Source: JAHTBL01 sp038532735 (GTDB lineage Bacteria > Pseudomonadota > Alphaproteobacteria > Rhodobacterales > Rhodobacteraceae). From it: a stretch of 64,000 bases of DNA. Shown here one piece after another: positions 40,252 to 49,839 of this stretch. The notes under the pieces were generated by a model. The model saw only the letters and a list, made by a program, of their open reading frames with translations, searched no databases and was not told where the DNA came from. The DNA is taken from assembly GCA_038532735.1 (NCBI GenBank), contig JBCBAC010000001.1, forward strand, positions 62,001 through 126,000, in the 5' to 3' direction. The position numbers were made by a program, and so were the translations under genes. Numbering within the stretch: the stretch's first letter is position 1; every line of letters starts with the position of its first letter.

Positions 40252-40994
40252 ATGCACAGGCCCCTTCCAGCGCCGCATTCGAGGCGCGCTTGCGCCAGAT
40301 CGGCGTGGACCGCTATCACGACAAGCATCCATTCCATACGATGCTGCATTCCGGTGCCTGCACTCCCGATCAGGTCCGCGCCTGGGTGATCAACCGCTAC
40401 TATTACCAATCGCGCATCCCGATGAAGGACGCCGCCTTCATGTCCCGCGTCTCCAACCCTGCACTGCGGCGCGCGTGGAGATCGCGAATCGAAGATCACG
40501 ACGGCACCGCAGAAGATGAAGGCGGGATCGCGCGCTGGCTGAAGCTTGCCGAAGGTGTGGGCCTTGATCCCGACTATGTCGCGTCCGAAAAGGGTATTCT
40601 TCCTGCGACCCGCTTTGCCGTCGATGCCTATGTCCGCTTCGTGCGCGATGAGCCTTTGCTGCGCGCTGTGGCGTCTTCTCTGACAGAGCTTTTCGCACCC
40701 ACAATCCACAAGCAGCGCATCGCGGGTATGTTGGAGCATTACGACTTCGCCAATCCCGACACGATGTCCTACTTCAAGCGCCGACTGTCGCAGGCCCCAA
40801 AAGACGTGGCCTTTGGCCTGTCCTGGGTGTTGGAGAACGCCACGACCGCCAAGGATCAAGACGCCGCCGCAACGGCGTTGATCTTCAAGACCGATGTTCT
40901 GTGGTCCCAGCTCGACGCGCTCTACTCGGCATATGTCGCACCCGGTCGCATCCCACCTGGCGGCTGGCAGCCCGGTGAAGGGATGCTGGAATGA
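40248..40994 (+). CDS. pqqC: PqqC, pyrroloquinoline-quinone synthase
   Basis: This 248-residue all-helical cofactor-free oxidase catalyses the final eight-electron ring closure and oxidation to PQQ. Recognisable are YHDKHPFHTMLHSGACTPDQ, WVINRYYYQSRIPMKDAAFMS, ELFAPTIHKQRIAGMLEHY and SYFKRRLSQAPKD, with the conserved active-site His and Tyr residues. It overlaps pqqB and pqqD by 4 bases each. Confidence 0.95.
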   Translation: MNAQAPSSAAFEARLRQIGVDRYHDKHPFHTMLHSGACTPDQVRAWVINRYYYQSRIPMKDAAFMSRVSNPALRRAWRSRIEDHDGTAEDEGGIARWLKLAEGVGLDPDYVASEKGILPATRFAVDAYVRFVRDEPLLRAVASSLTELFAPTIHKQRIAGMLEHYDFANPDTMSYFKRRLSQAPKDVAFGLSWVLENATTAKDQDAAATALIFKTDVLWSQLDALYSAYVAPGRIPPGGWQPGEGMLE

Positions 40995-41269
40995 GCCCCG
41001 ACGCCATTCCCACGCTGCCTCGCGGCGTGCGCACGTATTTCGACAAAGTGCGCAACGTGCCCGTCCTGCTGGGGCCAGAGCGTGTCCTGATGCTGGATCA
41101 GATCGGCGACGCCGTCCTGAACGAGGTCGATGGCAAAAGCTCGATCACCGCGATCTCCGCCCGGTTGGCTGCGAAATACAACGCGCCAGAAGCGGCGATC
41201 AAAGCGGATGTGACCGAATACCTCGTTGATCTGGCGAACAAGGGCCTGGTGGATATGCACCATGATTGA
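40991..41269 (+). CDS. pqqD: PqqD, PqqA peptide chaperone
   Basis: This is a 92-residue RiPP recognition element of the PqqD type (VPVLLGPERVLMLDQIGDAVL then NEVDGKSSITAISARLAAKY). It binds PqqA and presents it to the radical SAM enzyme PqqE. It overlaps pqqC by 4 bases and pqqE by 8 bases. Confidence 0.92.
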   Translation: MSPDAIPTLPRGVRTYFDKVRNVPVLLGPERVLMLDQIGDAVLNEVDGKSSITAISARLAAKYNAPEAAIKADVTEYLVDLANKGLVDMHHD

Positions 41270-42341
41270 TCGCCCTATCGCCATGCTGGCCGAGCTGACG
41301 CATCGCTGCCCGTTGGCGTGTCCCTATTGCTCCAACCCGCAAGAGCTAACCGGCAAATCAGCCGAGCTTGAGACGGATGTCTGGGTCGATATTTTCAAAC
41401 AAGCCGCGCGCCTTGGCGTTTTGCAGCTTCATTTGTCAGGCGGGGAGCCTGCGGCCCGGCGCGACCTGCTTGCTCTGGTGATCGCAGCCCGCGCGGCTGG
41501 GCTTTACACAAACCTGATCACCTCTGGCATCGGGCTGACCCCGAAACGTCTGGCAGAGCTGGACGCGGCGGGGCTTGACCACATCCAACTGTCGATTCAG
41601 GGGACAAACGCCGGGATCGCCGACCGGATCGGCGGCTACAAAGGCGGGTTCGACCGCAAAATGCACATCGCAGATCACATCGCGCAGCGGGATATTCCGC
41701 TCACCGTCAATGCGGTCATGCATCGTGAAAATATCGACAACCTGCCCGCGACACTCGACATGGCTGAACGCCTCGGCGCGCGGCGGATTGAGGTGGCCTG
41801 CGTTCAGTTTCACGGCTGGGCCCTGAAAAACAGAACCGCGTTGCAGCCGACGCGCGCGCAAGTGGACACTGCCAAGGCCATCGTGAAAGCCGAGCGCGAA
41901 AAGCGGATGGGCCGCCTTGTCATCGACTTTGTGCCGCCAGACTACTATTCAGACTTCCCCAAAGCCTGCATGAGCGGATGGGGCACCACCGGGCTGAACA
42001 TCACGCCCGACGGCACCGTTCTGCCCTGCCATGCCGCCGAAACGATCCCAACGCTGGAATTCGCCAAAGTGACCGAGATGCCACTGCACGACATCTGGTA
42101 TCACAGCCGCGCTTTCAACGCCTATCGCGGCACCGACTGGATGCCCGAGACCTGCCAAAGCTGCGAGCGTCGCGACATTGATTTCGGCGGCTGCCGCTGT
42201 CAGGCGATGGCCATCCTGGGGGATCCCAATGCGGTCGATCCGGTTTGCAAAAAATCTCCGAACCGCGAGATTATTGATCGCCTTGTCGCGCAAGAGGCTG
42301 ATGTGCCGGACCAGTCAGATCTGATCTACCGGCGGTTCTAG
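41262..42341 (+). CDS. pqqE: PqqE, radical SAM enzyme of PQQ biosynthesis
   Basis: This 359-residue enzyme makes the carbon-carbon bond between Glu and Tyr of PqqA. The radical SAM cluster site is CPLACPYCSN near residue 16, the SAM region is LSGGEPAARRD, and the C-terminal SPASM clusters use CHAAETIP and CQSCERRDIDFGGCRCQA. The ATG at 41262 lies inside the end of pqqD. It is the last gene of the operon; no pqqF protease gene follows, which is common in this group. Confidence 0.95.
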   Translation: MIDRPIAMLAELTHRCPLACPYCSNPQELTGKSAELETDVWVDIFKQAARLGVLQLHLSGGEPAARRDLLALVIAARAAGLYTNLITSGIGLTPKRLAELDAAGLDHIQLSIQGTNAGIADRIGGYKGGFDRKMHIADHIAQRDIPLTVNAVMHRENIDNLPATLDMAERLGARRIEVACVQFHGWALKNRTALQPTRAQVDTAKAIVKAEREKRMGRLVIDFVPPDYYSDFPKACMSGWGTTGLNITPDGTVLPCHAAETIPTLEFAKVTEMPLHDIWYHSRAFNAYRGTDWMPETCQSCERRDIDFGGCRCQAMAILGDPNAVDPVCKKSPNREIIDRLVAQEADVPDQSDLIYRRF

Positions 42342-42430
42342 CAACGGCACAAAAAGGACAAGTGGCAGCTACGGGATCGCGTTGCTGATACCTCAGTCTC
42401 AACCCTTAAACACGTGCAGCAGCCTTTGGA

Positions 42431-43948
42431 TTATCCCGCGCGCTTCGCAAGGTTGGCCGTGTGATTGCTTTGGCGAATCCGCTTCCACTGGCCGTAGAAC
42501 CCGTAAGCAAGCGATGCGATGCTCCCCAGTAGCAAGATCGCCGTGATCGGACGCGCCACGAACTCCAGATAGTTGTAGTCGGCGATAACCAGACCCTGGC
42601 GCAGGCTCCGCTCGGCGATGGGGCCAAGAACAAGACCAATCACGAAAGAGGCAATGGGGTATTTCAGCTTGCGCAACAAAAACCCGAAGGCCCCCATGGC
42701 AAGCATTACACCCACATCGACAATGTTGGAATTCAACGCATAAACGCCGGTCATGCACAGCACGACGATGGCAGGACCGACCAGAGCATAGGGCGCCTTG
42801 AGGACCAGCGCGAAGTAGCGCGCCATGCGGATACCGAAGATCAACATCAGAATGTTGGCGATGAACATGCCGATGAACACAGTATAGACCAGCTGAGTAT
42901 TGGTCTCCATCAGCAGCGGGCCGGGAATGATCCCGTGGATCGTCAAACCCCCCAGCATCACCGCTGTTGTGGCAGAACCGGGAATGCCCAGCGCCAGAAG
43001 CGGGATCATGGAGCCCCCCACGGCCGAGTTATTCGCAGATTCCGGAGCTGCAATGCCTTCCGCAACGCCTGTGCCAAATTCTTCGGGGCGTTTTGACCAG
43101 CGCACCGCTTCCGAATAGCTGATGAACGCCGCCGTGGTCGCTCCAACGCCGGGCAAGGCGCCGATGAAAGAACCGATCACCGATGAGCGCAGCAGGGTGA
43201 TGCGGGTGGCGAGAAACTCTTTCAGGCTTGGCAGCTTGGTTGACACATCAGAGATGACATCCTGAGTGGAGACCCGCTCTCCTGCACGCTGCAACACTTC
43301 AGCCAAGGCAAATGTGCCGATGATGGCGGGGACAAAGCTGATGCCCGTCAGAAGCGAGAGGTTACCGAAGGTGAACCGTTCTGTTCCAGTGATCGGATCT
43401 AGACCCACGGTCGCGATGCCAAGGCCCAACAGGCCAGCGACCAATCCTTTCAGAACGGACCCGCCACCGATGGCCGAGATGGCCGTGATCCCCAGAACGG
43501 CAAGAGCGAAATATTCAGGTGGGCCAAAGTTCAGCGCAAATTGCGCCATAGGCGGTGCCAACAACATCAACACGATTGTGCCGAAAATCCCACCGATCGC
43601 GGAGGAAGCAAGCGCGATGCCCAAGGCCTTTCCGGCTTGCCCTTTCTTCGCCATTGGATATCCATCCAGCGCCGTGCAGGCGGCTTCTGGACTACCCGGT
43701 GTGTTAAACAGAATGGCCGAAATTGAGCCTCCGAATGTGGAGCCCACATAAACACCGGCAAGCAGCAAAAGCCCTGCGGTCGGATCGAAGACGAAGGTAA
43801 AGGGGATAAGCAACGCCACGCCCACTATACCGGTCAAGCCGGGCACCGAGCCGAACGCGATGCCCCAGATCACCGAAAAAATGATAAGCAAGAAGGAGGA
43901 CGGGTTACCAAAGAGGTAGGCAAGTGCGGATCCATAGGCTTCCAACAT
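42431..43948 (-). CDS. Tripartite tricarboxylate transporter, large permease TctA
   Basis: This is a 505-residue inner-membrane permease with about twelve helices and TctA hallmarks (GSVPGLTGIVGVALLIPFTF, FGGSISAILFNTPGSPEAACTALDGYP, GALPGVGATTAAFISYSEA, here cited in part). It uses an ion gradient and a periplasmic binding protein to import carboxylates. The small subunit and binding protein genes precede it on the same strand. The ligand is unknown; the adjoining aminotransferase and 2-hydroxyacid dehydrogenase suggest a hydroxy- or amino-carboxylate. Confidence 0.92.
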   Translation of the reverse strand: MLEAYGSALAYLFGNPSSFLLIIFSVIWGIAFGSVPGLTGIVGVALLIPFTFVFDPTAGLLLLAGVYVGSTFGGSISAILFNTPGSPEAACTALDGYPMAKKGQAGKALGIALASSAIGGIFGTIVLMLLAPPMAQFALNFGPPEYFALAVLGITAISAIGGGSVLKGLVAGLLGLGIATVGLDPITGTERFTFGNLSLLTGISFVPAIIGTFALAEVLQRAGERVSTQDVISDVSTKLPSLKEFLATRITLLRSSVIGSFIGALPGVGATTAAFISYSEAVRWSKRPEEFGTGVAEGIAAPESANNSAVGGSMIPLLALGIPGSATTAVMLGGLTIHGIIPGPLLMETNTQLVYTVFIGMFIANILMLIFGIRMARYFALVLKAPYALVGPAIVVLCMTGVYALNSNIVDVGVMLAMGAFGFLLRKLKYPIASFVIGLVLGPIAERSLRQGLVIADYNYLEFVARPITAILLLGSIASLAYGFYGQWKRIRQSNHTANLAKRAG

Positions 43949-43969
43949 GACGGTGTCTCCTTGCGGTCT

Positions 43970-44479
43970 TCAGTAAAAAAGGATGTTGATGTCGTAGAAC
44001 GCCCCAACACCCCGAGGCAGCGGCAACTCAAGCGCGCGCGTGAAAAAGAGCACCAGCGCTATGGTAAAAGTGCAGGCGAATAGAAAACGCATCCACATAT
44101 TGCGATAGGGGATCACGAAACTGGCCAGAACCAGAAAACCGAAAGTGGCCAGAATGAAACCCGCCGTCTGGAAAGCCCAGAAGTAAAGCAGGATCAGACC
44201 GCCCATCGCGCCAATGCGGATGGCGGTGTAGCGGAAATCGTCGGTCATATTGAATGCGCCTTGCATGGTTTCCCCACCGCGGCGCAGCTCAAGAAACGAC
44301 CGGATCACAAGTGCACCCGTGATAAGTGCCATCGTGCCGAAGATGATCTTGGGCCAGAAGTCAGCATCAGCTTGCGCGAAGCGGCGCGATTCAGGGAAGC
44401 CATCGGCGACAAACCAAAAGAAGATCGACGCACCAAAAAGCAGGGCTGCGAACCCCAGATCAAGCAGGCGATGAGCCAT
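43970..44479 (-). CDS. Tripartite tricarboxylate transporter, small permease TctB
   Basis: This is a 169-residue membrane protein with four helices, sized and placed as TctB (LGFAALLFGASIFFWFVADG, PRGVGAFYDINILFY at the end). It lies 21 bases before tctA in the tctC-tctB-tctA order. Confidence 0.88.
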   Translation of the reverse strand: MAHRLLDLGFAALLFGASIFFWFVADGFPESRRFAQADADFWPKIIFGTMALITGALVIRSFLELRRGGETMQGAFNMTDDFRYTAIRIGAMGGLILLYFWAFQTAGFILATFGFLVLASFVIPYRNMWMRFLFACTFTIALVLFFTRALELPLPRGVGAFYDINILFY

Positions 44480-44572
44480 GGCAAACGTTCCTAGACAAAG
44501 GTCGGCAAAATGAGAGCCGCCGCGCGCCAGCCTGGGAGCATGGCTATCAACGCGCGGCGATCCTAGCGGAGA

Positions 44573-45535
44573 CTACTCGACCAGACCGAGCGCTGTCAGC
44601 ACTTCCGTGTAGGTCGCGATCTCCTGCTCGATGAATTCGGCGAACTCATCTGGCCCAAGCAGCACCGAACGATACTGCAAGGCAGCCTGTTCCTGAACGT
44701 CCTGGTAGGCGTCGGATGCCACGGCCTGGCTGACCAGATCGAACATCTTCGTCACGTGCTCTGGATCGGCGTCCGCCGGCATCGCAAAGGCGCGCCAACG
44801 GCCCAGCGTTACGTCATAGCCCAGCTCTTTGGCTGTTGGCACGTCGGGCAGCACCGGCAGACGCTCGTCCGAGAAGACGACCAGCGGGCGCATGTCGCCG
44901 GATTCAATCAGACCACGCGCCGGACCAAATTCCTCGTGCATGGCATCAACCTGACCGCCAAGCGTATTCGACACCATCTCGGACGATCCGAAGGGCACGG
45001 TTGTCACTTCTGCACCGGTTTCAATGTTCCAAAGGCCCATGGCCGTGTCATCAAATCCGGCCGCTCCGGTAATACCGACGGTTAGATCGCCAGGATTTTC
45101 ACGCGCATGGGCGATGAATTCCTCAATCGTCTGGAATGGGCTGTTTGCGGGCACGACAATCATGCCTTGGTCATACTGGACCCGCGCAAGCGGCTGGAAC
45201 TTTCCCATGTCCTGACGACCCAGCACATGCGCAATGATCTGGTCAGGGCTAATCGCCTTCATCGTGTAGCCGTCGGTCCGGCGCTGTATGAAATTGGCAT
45301 AGGCCGGCATGCCGCCACCACCCTGAATAGAGATCGGGACCATGGACTGGCCGGCGATCTCCTCGAACGGCTGCGCGACAGCGCGCACAAAACGGTCGGT
45401 GCCGCCACCGGGGCCGTAGGCGTGGATCACTTCAACCGTGCGCGAGGGGTAATCCTCTGCCAAGGCGGCAGGCCCAGCAAATAAAGTGGTGACCGCGAAG
45501 GCGGCAACGGTCGGGATTGCTTTCAATGACAACAT
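44573..45535 (-). CDS. Tripartite tricarboxylate transporter binding protein TctC
   Basis: This is a 320-residue periplasmic receptor of the Bug/TctC family: signal peptide (cleavage after ALAED, about residue 27), YPSRTVEVIHAYGPGGGTDR, FIQRRTDGYTMKAIS and VPTAKELGYDV. It captures a carboxylate ligand for TctAB. The ATG at 45535 has a GGAGGAG site; the longer frame from 45706 would lack a signal peptide and is rejected. An aminotransferase gene follows upstream in the same direction. Confidence 0.9.
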   Translation of the reverse strand: MLSLKAIPTVAAFAVTTLFAGPAALAEDYPSRTVEVIHAYGPGGGTDRFVRAVAQPFEEIAGQSMVPISIQGGGGMPAYANFIQRRTDGYTMKAISPDQIIAHVLGRQDMGKFQPLARVQYDQGMIVVPANSPFQTIEEFIAHARENPGDLTVGITGAAGFDDTAMGLWNIETGAEVTTVPFGSSEMVSNTLGGQVDAMHEEFGPARGLIESGDMRPLVVFSDERLPVLPDVPTAKELGYDVTLGRWRAFAMPADADPEHVTKMFDLVSQAVASDAYQDVQEQAALQYRSVLLGPDEFAEFIEQEIATYTEVLTALGLVE

Positions 45536-45623
45536 GTTCTCTCCTCCAAGAAATCTGTCGGTATCGTGTAGCGTTTTCTGCAAAGCGCCCGCGGCCACAC
45601 ATCGCAGGGGCGCTTTTTGGTCG

Positions 45624-46820
45624 TCACTCAGCAGCGAGCGAATGCGTATATTCCTCCTTGAGAACCTCCATCGCAGCAGCGGTCCCGCTCTTCTCATGCG
45701 GGACACCGGCTTTCTCGAGGCCCATCTCGATCCCGGACAGGGTTCCCATCAGCATCGCATCATTGAAATCGCCCAGATGGCCGATCCGGAATACCCGGTC
45801 CGCGACTTTCGACAGGCCATTGCCCAGCGAGATATCGAAGTTTTTCAGAACAGTCGCTCGGAATGCGTCTGCGCTGTGACCCTCGGGCATAAGCACTGCG
45901 GTCAGCACACCGCTTTCCTGTCCTTGCTGCGCACAAAGCACTTCAAGACCCCAGGCGCGGACAGCCGCGCGAGTTGCGGCCCCGTGGCGAGCATGACGCG
46001 CAAAGACGTTGTCGAGCCCTTCCTCATGCAGCATCGCGACGGCCTCGTTCAGGCCGTAAAGCATGTTGGTGGCCGGGGTGTAGGGAAAGTAACCGGTCTC
46101 GTTCGGGCCGATCATGTCCTGCCAGTCCCAATAGGATCGCCGCATCCCACCTTTGCGCGACACATCCATCGCGCGGGGACCGACACAGTTGAATGAAATG
46201 CCAGGCGGCAGCATCAGACCCTTCTGCGAACCGGACACGCAAACATCGACGCCCCATTCATCAAAACGGAAATCCACCGAGGCGAGGCCCGAGATACTGT
46301 CGACCATCAAAAGTGCCGGATGGCCAGTCGCGTCGATCGCACTGCGCACATCGGCAATAGGCGAAACTGAACCTGTCGAGGTTTCGTTATGGACGACACA
46401 GACGGCCTTGATCTCGTGTTCTTTATCCTCGCGCAGGCGTTTGGCGATTGCTTCAGGATCAGCCCCGCCTCGCCAATCGCCTTCGATGAATTCAGGATTC
46501 AAACCAAGGCGCTTTGCCATCTTCATCCAAAGCATGGAGAAGTGACCGGTTTCATACATCAGGACACGATCGCCTTCCTGCAATGTGTTGATCAATGCCG
46601 CTTCCCATGCACCGGTGCCGGAAGCCGGGAAGATAATCACTTGGCCCGCCTCGGTCTTGAAGATCGTCTTCATGCCATCAAGCGCGGCGTTACCGACAGC
46701 AGCAAAGTCGGGTCCACGGTGGTCGATCGTCTGGGCACTGATTGCCCGCAAGATGCGATCCGGCACAGCACTCGGACCTGGAATTTGCAGGAAATGCCGT
46801 CCGGCATGTCTCGATGTCAT
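45624..46820 (-). CDS. Class V aminotransferase (serine/aspartate/alanine-glyoxylate type)
   Basis: This 398-residue PLP enzyme resembles serine-glyoxylate and aspartate-glyoxylate (BhcA) aminotransferases. It has FLQIPGPSAVPDRIL, FPASGTGAWEAAL, HNETSTGSVSPI, and the PLP-binding Lys in SGSQKGLMLPPG near residue 200. It would amidate or deamidate glyoxylate with an amino acid. No other beta-hydroxyaspartate cycle genes are seen. It is the first gene of the transporter operon and is divergent from the big dehydrogenase, sharing the palindrome at 46873. Confidence 0.87.
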   Translation of the reverse strand: MTSRHAGRHFLQIPGPSAVPDRILRAISAQTIDHRGPDFAAVGNAALDGMKTIFKTEAGQVIIFPASGTGAWEAALINTLQEGDRVLMYETGHFSMLWMKMAKRLGLNPEFIEGDWRGGADPEAIAKRLREDKEHEIKAVCVVHNETSTGSVSPIADVRSAIDATGHPALLMVDSISGLASVDFRFDEWGVDVCVSGSQKGLMLPPGISFNCVGPRAMDVSRKGGMRRSYWDWQDMIGPNETGYFPYTPATNMLYGLNEAVAMLHEEGLDNVFARHARHGAATRAAVRAWGLEVLCAQQGQESGVLTAVLMPEGHSADAFRATVLKNFDISLGNGLSKVADRVFRIGHLGDFNDAMLMGTLSGIEMGLEKAGVPHEKSGTAAAMEVLKEEYTHSLAAE

Positions 46821-46872
46821 GATGTCTCCTCCACATTGATTCAGCTAAAGCGATAGGCGATACTGTTGCCGA

Positions 46873-46895
46873 ATTCATAATATTGAATTATGAAT
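46873..46895. promoter_or_regulatory. Palindromic operator, probable GntR site
   Basis: ATTCATAAT (46873-46881) and ATTATGAAT (46887-46895) form a perfect 9-5-9 inverted repeat. It lies 52 bases from each of the two divergent starts (aminotransferase and FAD/Fe-S dehydrogenase). The GntR regulator gene is in the plus-strand operon, making it the natural binder. Confidence 0.65.
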
Positions 46896-46946
46896 ACAAT
46901 CTGAGATCGAGATGTGTCAAGCCGCAAGAGACTTGGGGAGGTTACG

Positions 46947-49838
46947 ATGCCGCTAGACGAGCTAAAGCACCGTTTTTCAGGAGAAATTCTGGAAGATCGC
47001 TTTTCACGCGGGCGGTATGCGACCGATGCATCATTCTATCAGATGATGCCCTCAGCCGTTGCGATTCCACGGTCCAAAGACGATATTTCAGCCGCGCTTG
47101 ACGCCGCGCGACAGGCCGGGATTTGCGTGACGGGCCGCGGCGGCGGCACTTCACAATGCGGCCAAACTGTCAACTCAGGGCTCATCCTCGACAATTCCAA
47201 GCATTTTAACGGTATCCTTGAGATCGACGTCGAAAACCGCCGCGCTGTTGTGCAGCCTGGCGTTGTTCTGGACGAGTTAAACCGCGCATTGAAACCGCAT
47301 GGGCTGTGGTATCCGGTAGATGTGTCCACCGCCTCGCGCGCCACGATTGGCGGTATGGCTGCGAACAATTCATGCGGCGGACGATCTCTGCGCTATGGCA
47401 CCATGCGTTCGAATGTGCTTTCGATCGACGCCATTCTGGCTGATGGCACCCAAGCGACATTCGGGCAGGTGCAGGCCGGCGCGTTGGCCAATCATCCCGC
47501 ACAAGAGATCGTGTCGGACATGCTGCGTCTGGGAGAGGCGCAGTCAGAACTGATCGACGCCCGCTTTCCAAAGCTTAATCGTCGCGTGGGCGGATATAAT
47601 CTAGATGCGCTTGTGCCGAATGGCGACGCCGTGAACCTGTCGCATCTGCTTGTCGGTTCCGAAGGGACGCTCGCCTATTTCACCGCAATCGAGTTGAAAC
47701 TCTGGCCTTTGGTGGGCGAACGTGTTTTGGCCGTTTGCCATTTCCCAAGCTTCTATCAAGCCATGGATGCAACTCAGCATCTGGTCGCGCTAAACCCACT
47801 TTCGGTCGAGTTGGTCGATAACACGATGATCGATCTTTCGCGCCAGATCCCTCTGTTCCGTCGCACCATCGAAGAGTTTGTTGACGGCAATCCGGCTGCG
47901 CTGCTGCTGGTAGAATTCGACGAAGGCTCCGCCCCTGCCAACGCCGCCAAGCTGCGAGAGATTGACGAACGCATGGGCGATCTGGGCTTCTCGTGGCAAG
48001 GGGCGGGCCGTAACTGGGGCGGCGTCAAACCGATCACTGATCAGCGCTTGCAAGGGCAGATTGCTGAGGTTCGCAAATCCGGGCTCAACATCATGATGTC
48101 GATGAAACAGGACGGCAAACCGGTGTCTTTTGTCGAGGATTGCGCGGTCGAGCTGCCCGATCTGGCTGACTATACCGCCCGCCTGACTGAAGTGTTCGAG
48201 AAGCACGGGACCCAAGGCACGTGGTATGCCCATGCATCAGTCGGGTGCCTGCACGTGCGTCCGGTGCTGAACCTCAAACAAGAAGGCGACGTCAGAAAGA
48301 TGCGTGCCATCGCCGAGGAAGCCTTTGCGCTGGTCGCTGAATACAAAGGCTCGCATTCCGGCGAACATGGCGACGGTATCGTGCGCTCGGAGTTTCACGA
48401 GCGCATGTATGGCACCGAGATCACCGATCTATTCCGAGAGGTAAAGCATCGCTTTGACCCCGAGGGGCTCTTGAACCCCGGCAAGATCGTCGACCCACCG
48501 AAAATGGATGATCGCAGCCTCTTTCGCTTCGATGCGAATTACAAAGTTGCGCCGCTCAAGACCGCCTTTGACTGGTCGGCTTGGCCTGGCGCCGGTGGCG
48601 GCTTTCAAGGCGCAATTGAGATGTGCAACAACAATGGGGCCTGTCGTAAACTCAATGGCGGCGCCATGTGCCCCTCTTATCGGGTGACGCGCAACGAACG
48701 CGACGCAACGCGCGGGCGGGCCAACAGCCTGCGCCTTGCAATCTCTGGTCAGTTGGGCGCTGACGCCCTGACCTCGGATGCGATGGCTGACACGATGAAA
48801 CTGTGTGTGTCCTGCAAGGCCTGCAAACGTGAATGTCCGACAGGTGTCGACATGGCGCGCATGAAGACCGAAGTGCAGGCAGCCCGTGTCGCCAAAAAAG
48901 GGTTAAGCCTGCATGATCGGCTTGTTGGCTACATGCCACGCTATGCGCCCTATGCAGCACGAGTGCCTTGGTTAATGAACCTGCGCAACCGTCTCCCCGG
49001 CGTCGCCAAGTTGACCGAACGGCTTACCGGATTTGCGGCGTCACGCGATCTGCCGGAATGGTCAGCCAACCCGTTCCGCGATACCGAGGCCACGGATCCC
49101 GACCCCGACGTGATCTTGTTTGCTGACGCGTTCAATCGCTATTTCGAGCCTGAAAATCTGCGCGCCGCATTGCGTGTGCTACGTGCGGGCGGACTTAAGG
49201 TGCAAGTCGCAACGCCCACAGACGCAACGCGCCCATTGGATTGTGGTCGGACGCTTCTCTCTGTTGGTCTGGTTGACGCAGCGCGCGCCGAAGCAGAGCG
49301 TCTTTTGACCGCCTTGGAACCGCATCTGGCGGCCGGCAGACCCATTGTGGGGTTGGAGCCGTCTTCCCTACTGACAATGCGCGACGAAATCCCAGCGCTC
49401 ATCCCTGACGAGCGCGCAAAAACGCTTGCCGAAGCCGCCATGCTTTTTGAGGAATACCTTGTGAAGGTCCCCATTGATCTCTCCCTCAAACCACTTGGTC
49501 AGAAGATTCTCCTTCATGGCCATTGCCATCAGAAGGCTCACCAGGTGATGCCGGATGTGCAAGCAGCATTGAAGCGTATCCCGGACGCCGATGTCTCCGT
49601 CATCGAGACAAGCTGCTGCGGCATGGCCGGGGCTTTCGGCTACAACCGCGATACGGTAGATGTGTCGATCAAGATGGCAGAGGCCGATCTGCTCCCCGCT
49701 GTACGAGCGGCAGATCAAGATACGCTCATTGTGGCGGATGGCACCTCGTGCCGTCATCAGATTGCAGACGGGACAGATCGAACGGCTGTTCATGTCGTCC
49801 AAGTATTTGACCGCGCCCTGGCAGAGAGAGGCCGTTAA
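46947..49838 (+). CDS. Fused FAD-linked oxidase and Fe-S oxidoreductase (2-hydroxyacid dehydrogenase)
   Basis: This 963-residue protein joins two normally separate parts. The N-terminal half (about residues 1-540) is a GlcD/Dld-type FAD enzyme with FAD_binding_4 (GRGGGTSQCGQTVNSGLILDN, RATIGGMAANNSCGGRSLRYGTM) and an FAD-oxidase C-terminal domain (HSGEHGDGIVRSEF, FDPEGLLNPGKIV). The C-terminal half is an Fe-S part with CNNNGACRKLNGGAMCPSYR, CVSCKACKRECP and the CCG motifs (HGHCHQKAH, ETSCCGMAGAFGYN). It would oxidise a D-2-hydroxyacid (lactate, glycolate or similar) and feed quinone. The ATG at 46947 has GGGGAGG upstream. Followed by GntR and hydratase genes. Confidence 0.88.
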   Translation: MPLDELKHRFSGEILEDRFSRGRYATDASFYQMMPSAVAIPRSKDDISAALDAARQAGICVTGRGGGTSQCGQTVNSGLILDNSKHFNGILEIDVENRRAVVQPGVVLDELNRALKPHGLWYPVDVSTASRATIGGMAANNSCGGRSLRYGTMRSNVLSIDAILADGTQATFGQVQAGALANHPAQEIVSDMLRLGEAQSELIDARFPKLNRRVGGYNLDALVPNGDAVNLSHLLVGSEGTLAYFTAIELKLWPLVGERVLAVCHFPSFYQAMDATQHLVALNPLSVELVDNTMIDLSRQIPLFRRTIEEFVDGNPAALLLVEFDEGSAPANAAKLREIDERMGDLGFSWQGAGRNWGGVKPITDQRLQGQIAEVRKSGLNIMMSMKQDGKPVSFVEDCAVELPDLADYTARLTEVFEKHGTQGTWYAHASVGCLHVRPVLNLKQEGDVRKMRAIAEEAFALVAEYKGSHSGEHGDGIVRSEFHERMYGTEITDLFREVKHRFDPEGLLNPGKIVDPPKMDDRSLFRFDANYKVAPLKTAFDWSAWPGAGGGFQGAIEMCNNNGACRKLNGGAMCPSYRVTRNERDATRGRANSLRLAISGQLGADALTSDAMADTMKLCVSCKACKRECPTGVDMARMKTEVQAARVAKKGLSLHDRLVGYMPRYAPYAARVPWLMNLRNRLPGVAKLTERLTGFAASRDLPEWSANPFRDTEATDPDPDVILFADAFNRYFEPENLRAALRVLRAGGLKVQVATPTDATRPLDCGRTLLSVGLVDAARAEAERLLTALEPHLAAGRPIVGLEPSSLLTMRDEIPALIPDERAKTLAEAAMLFEEYLVKVPIDLSLKPLGQKILLHGHCHQKAHQVMPDVQAALKRIPDADVSVIETSCCGMAGAFGYNRDTVDVSIKMAEADLLPAVRAADQDTLIVADGTSCRHQIADGTDRTAVHVVQVFDRALAERGR

Positions 49839-49839
49839 G

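Noticed and set aside
45624..46820. Beta-hydroxyaspartate cycle based on the BhcA-like aminotransferase
   Set aside because: No bhcB, bhcC or bhcD genes adjoin it; the class V family is broad.
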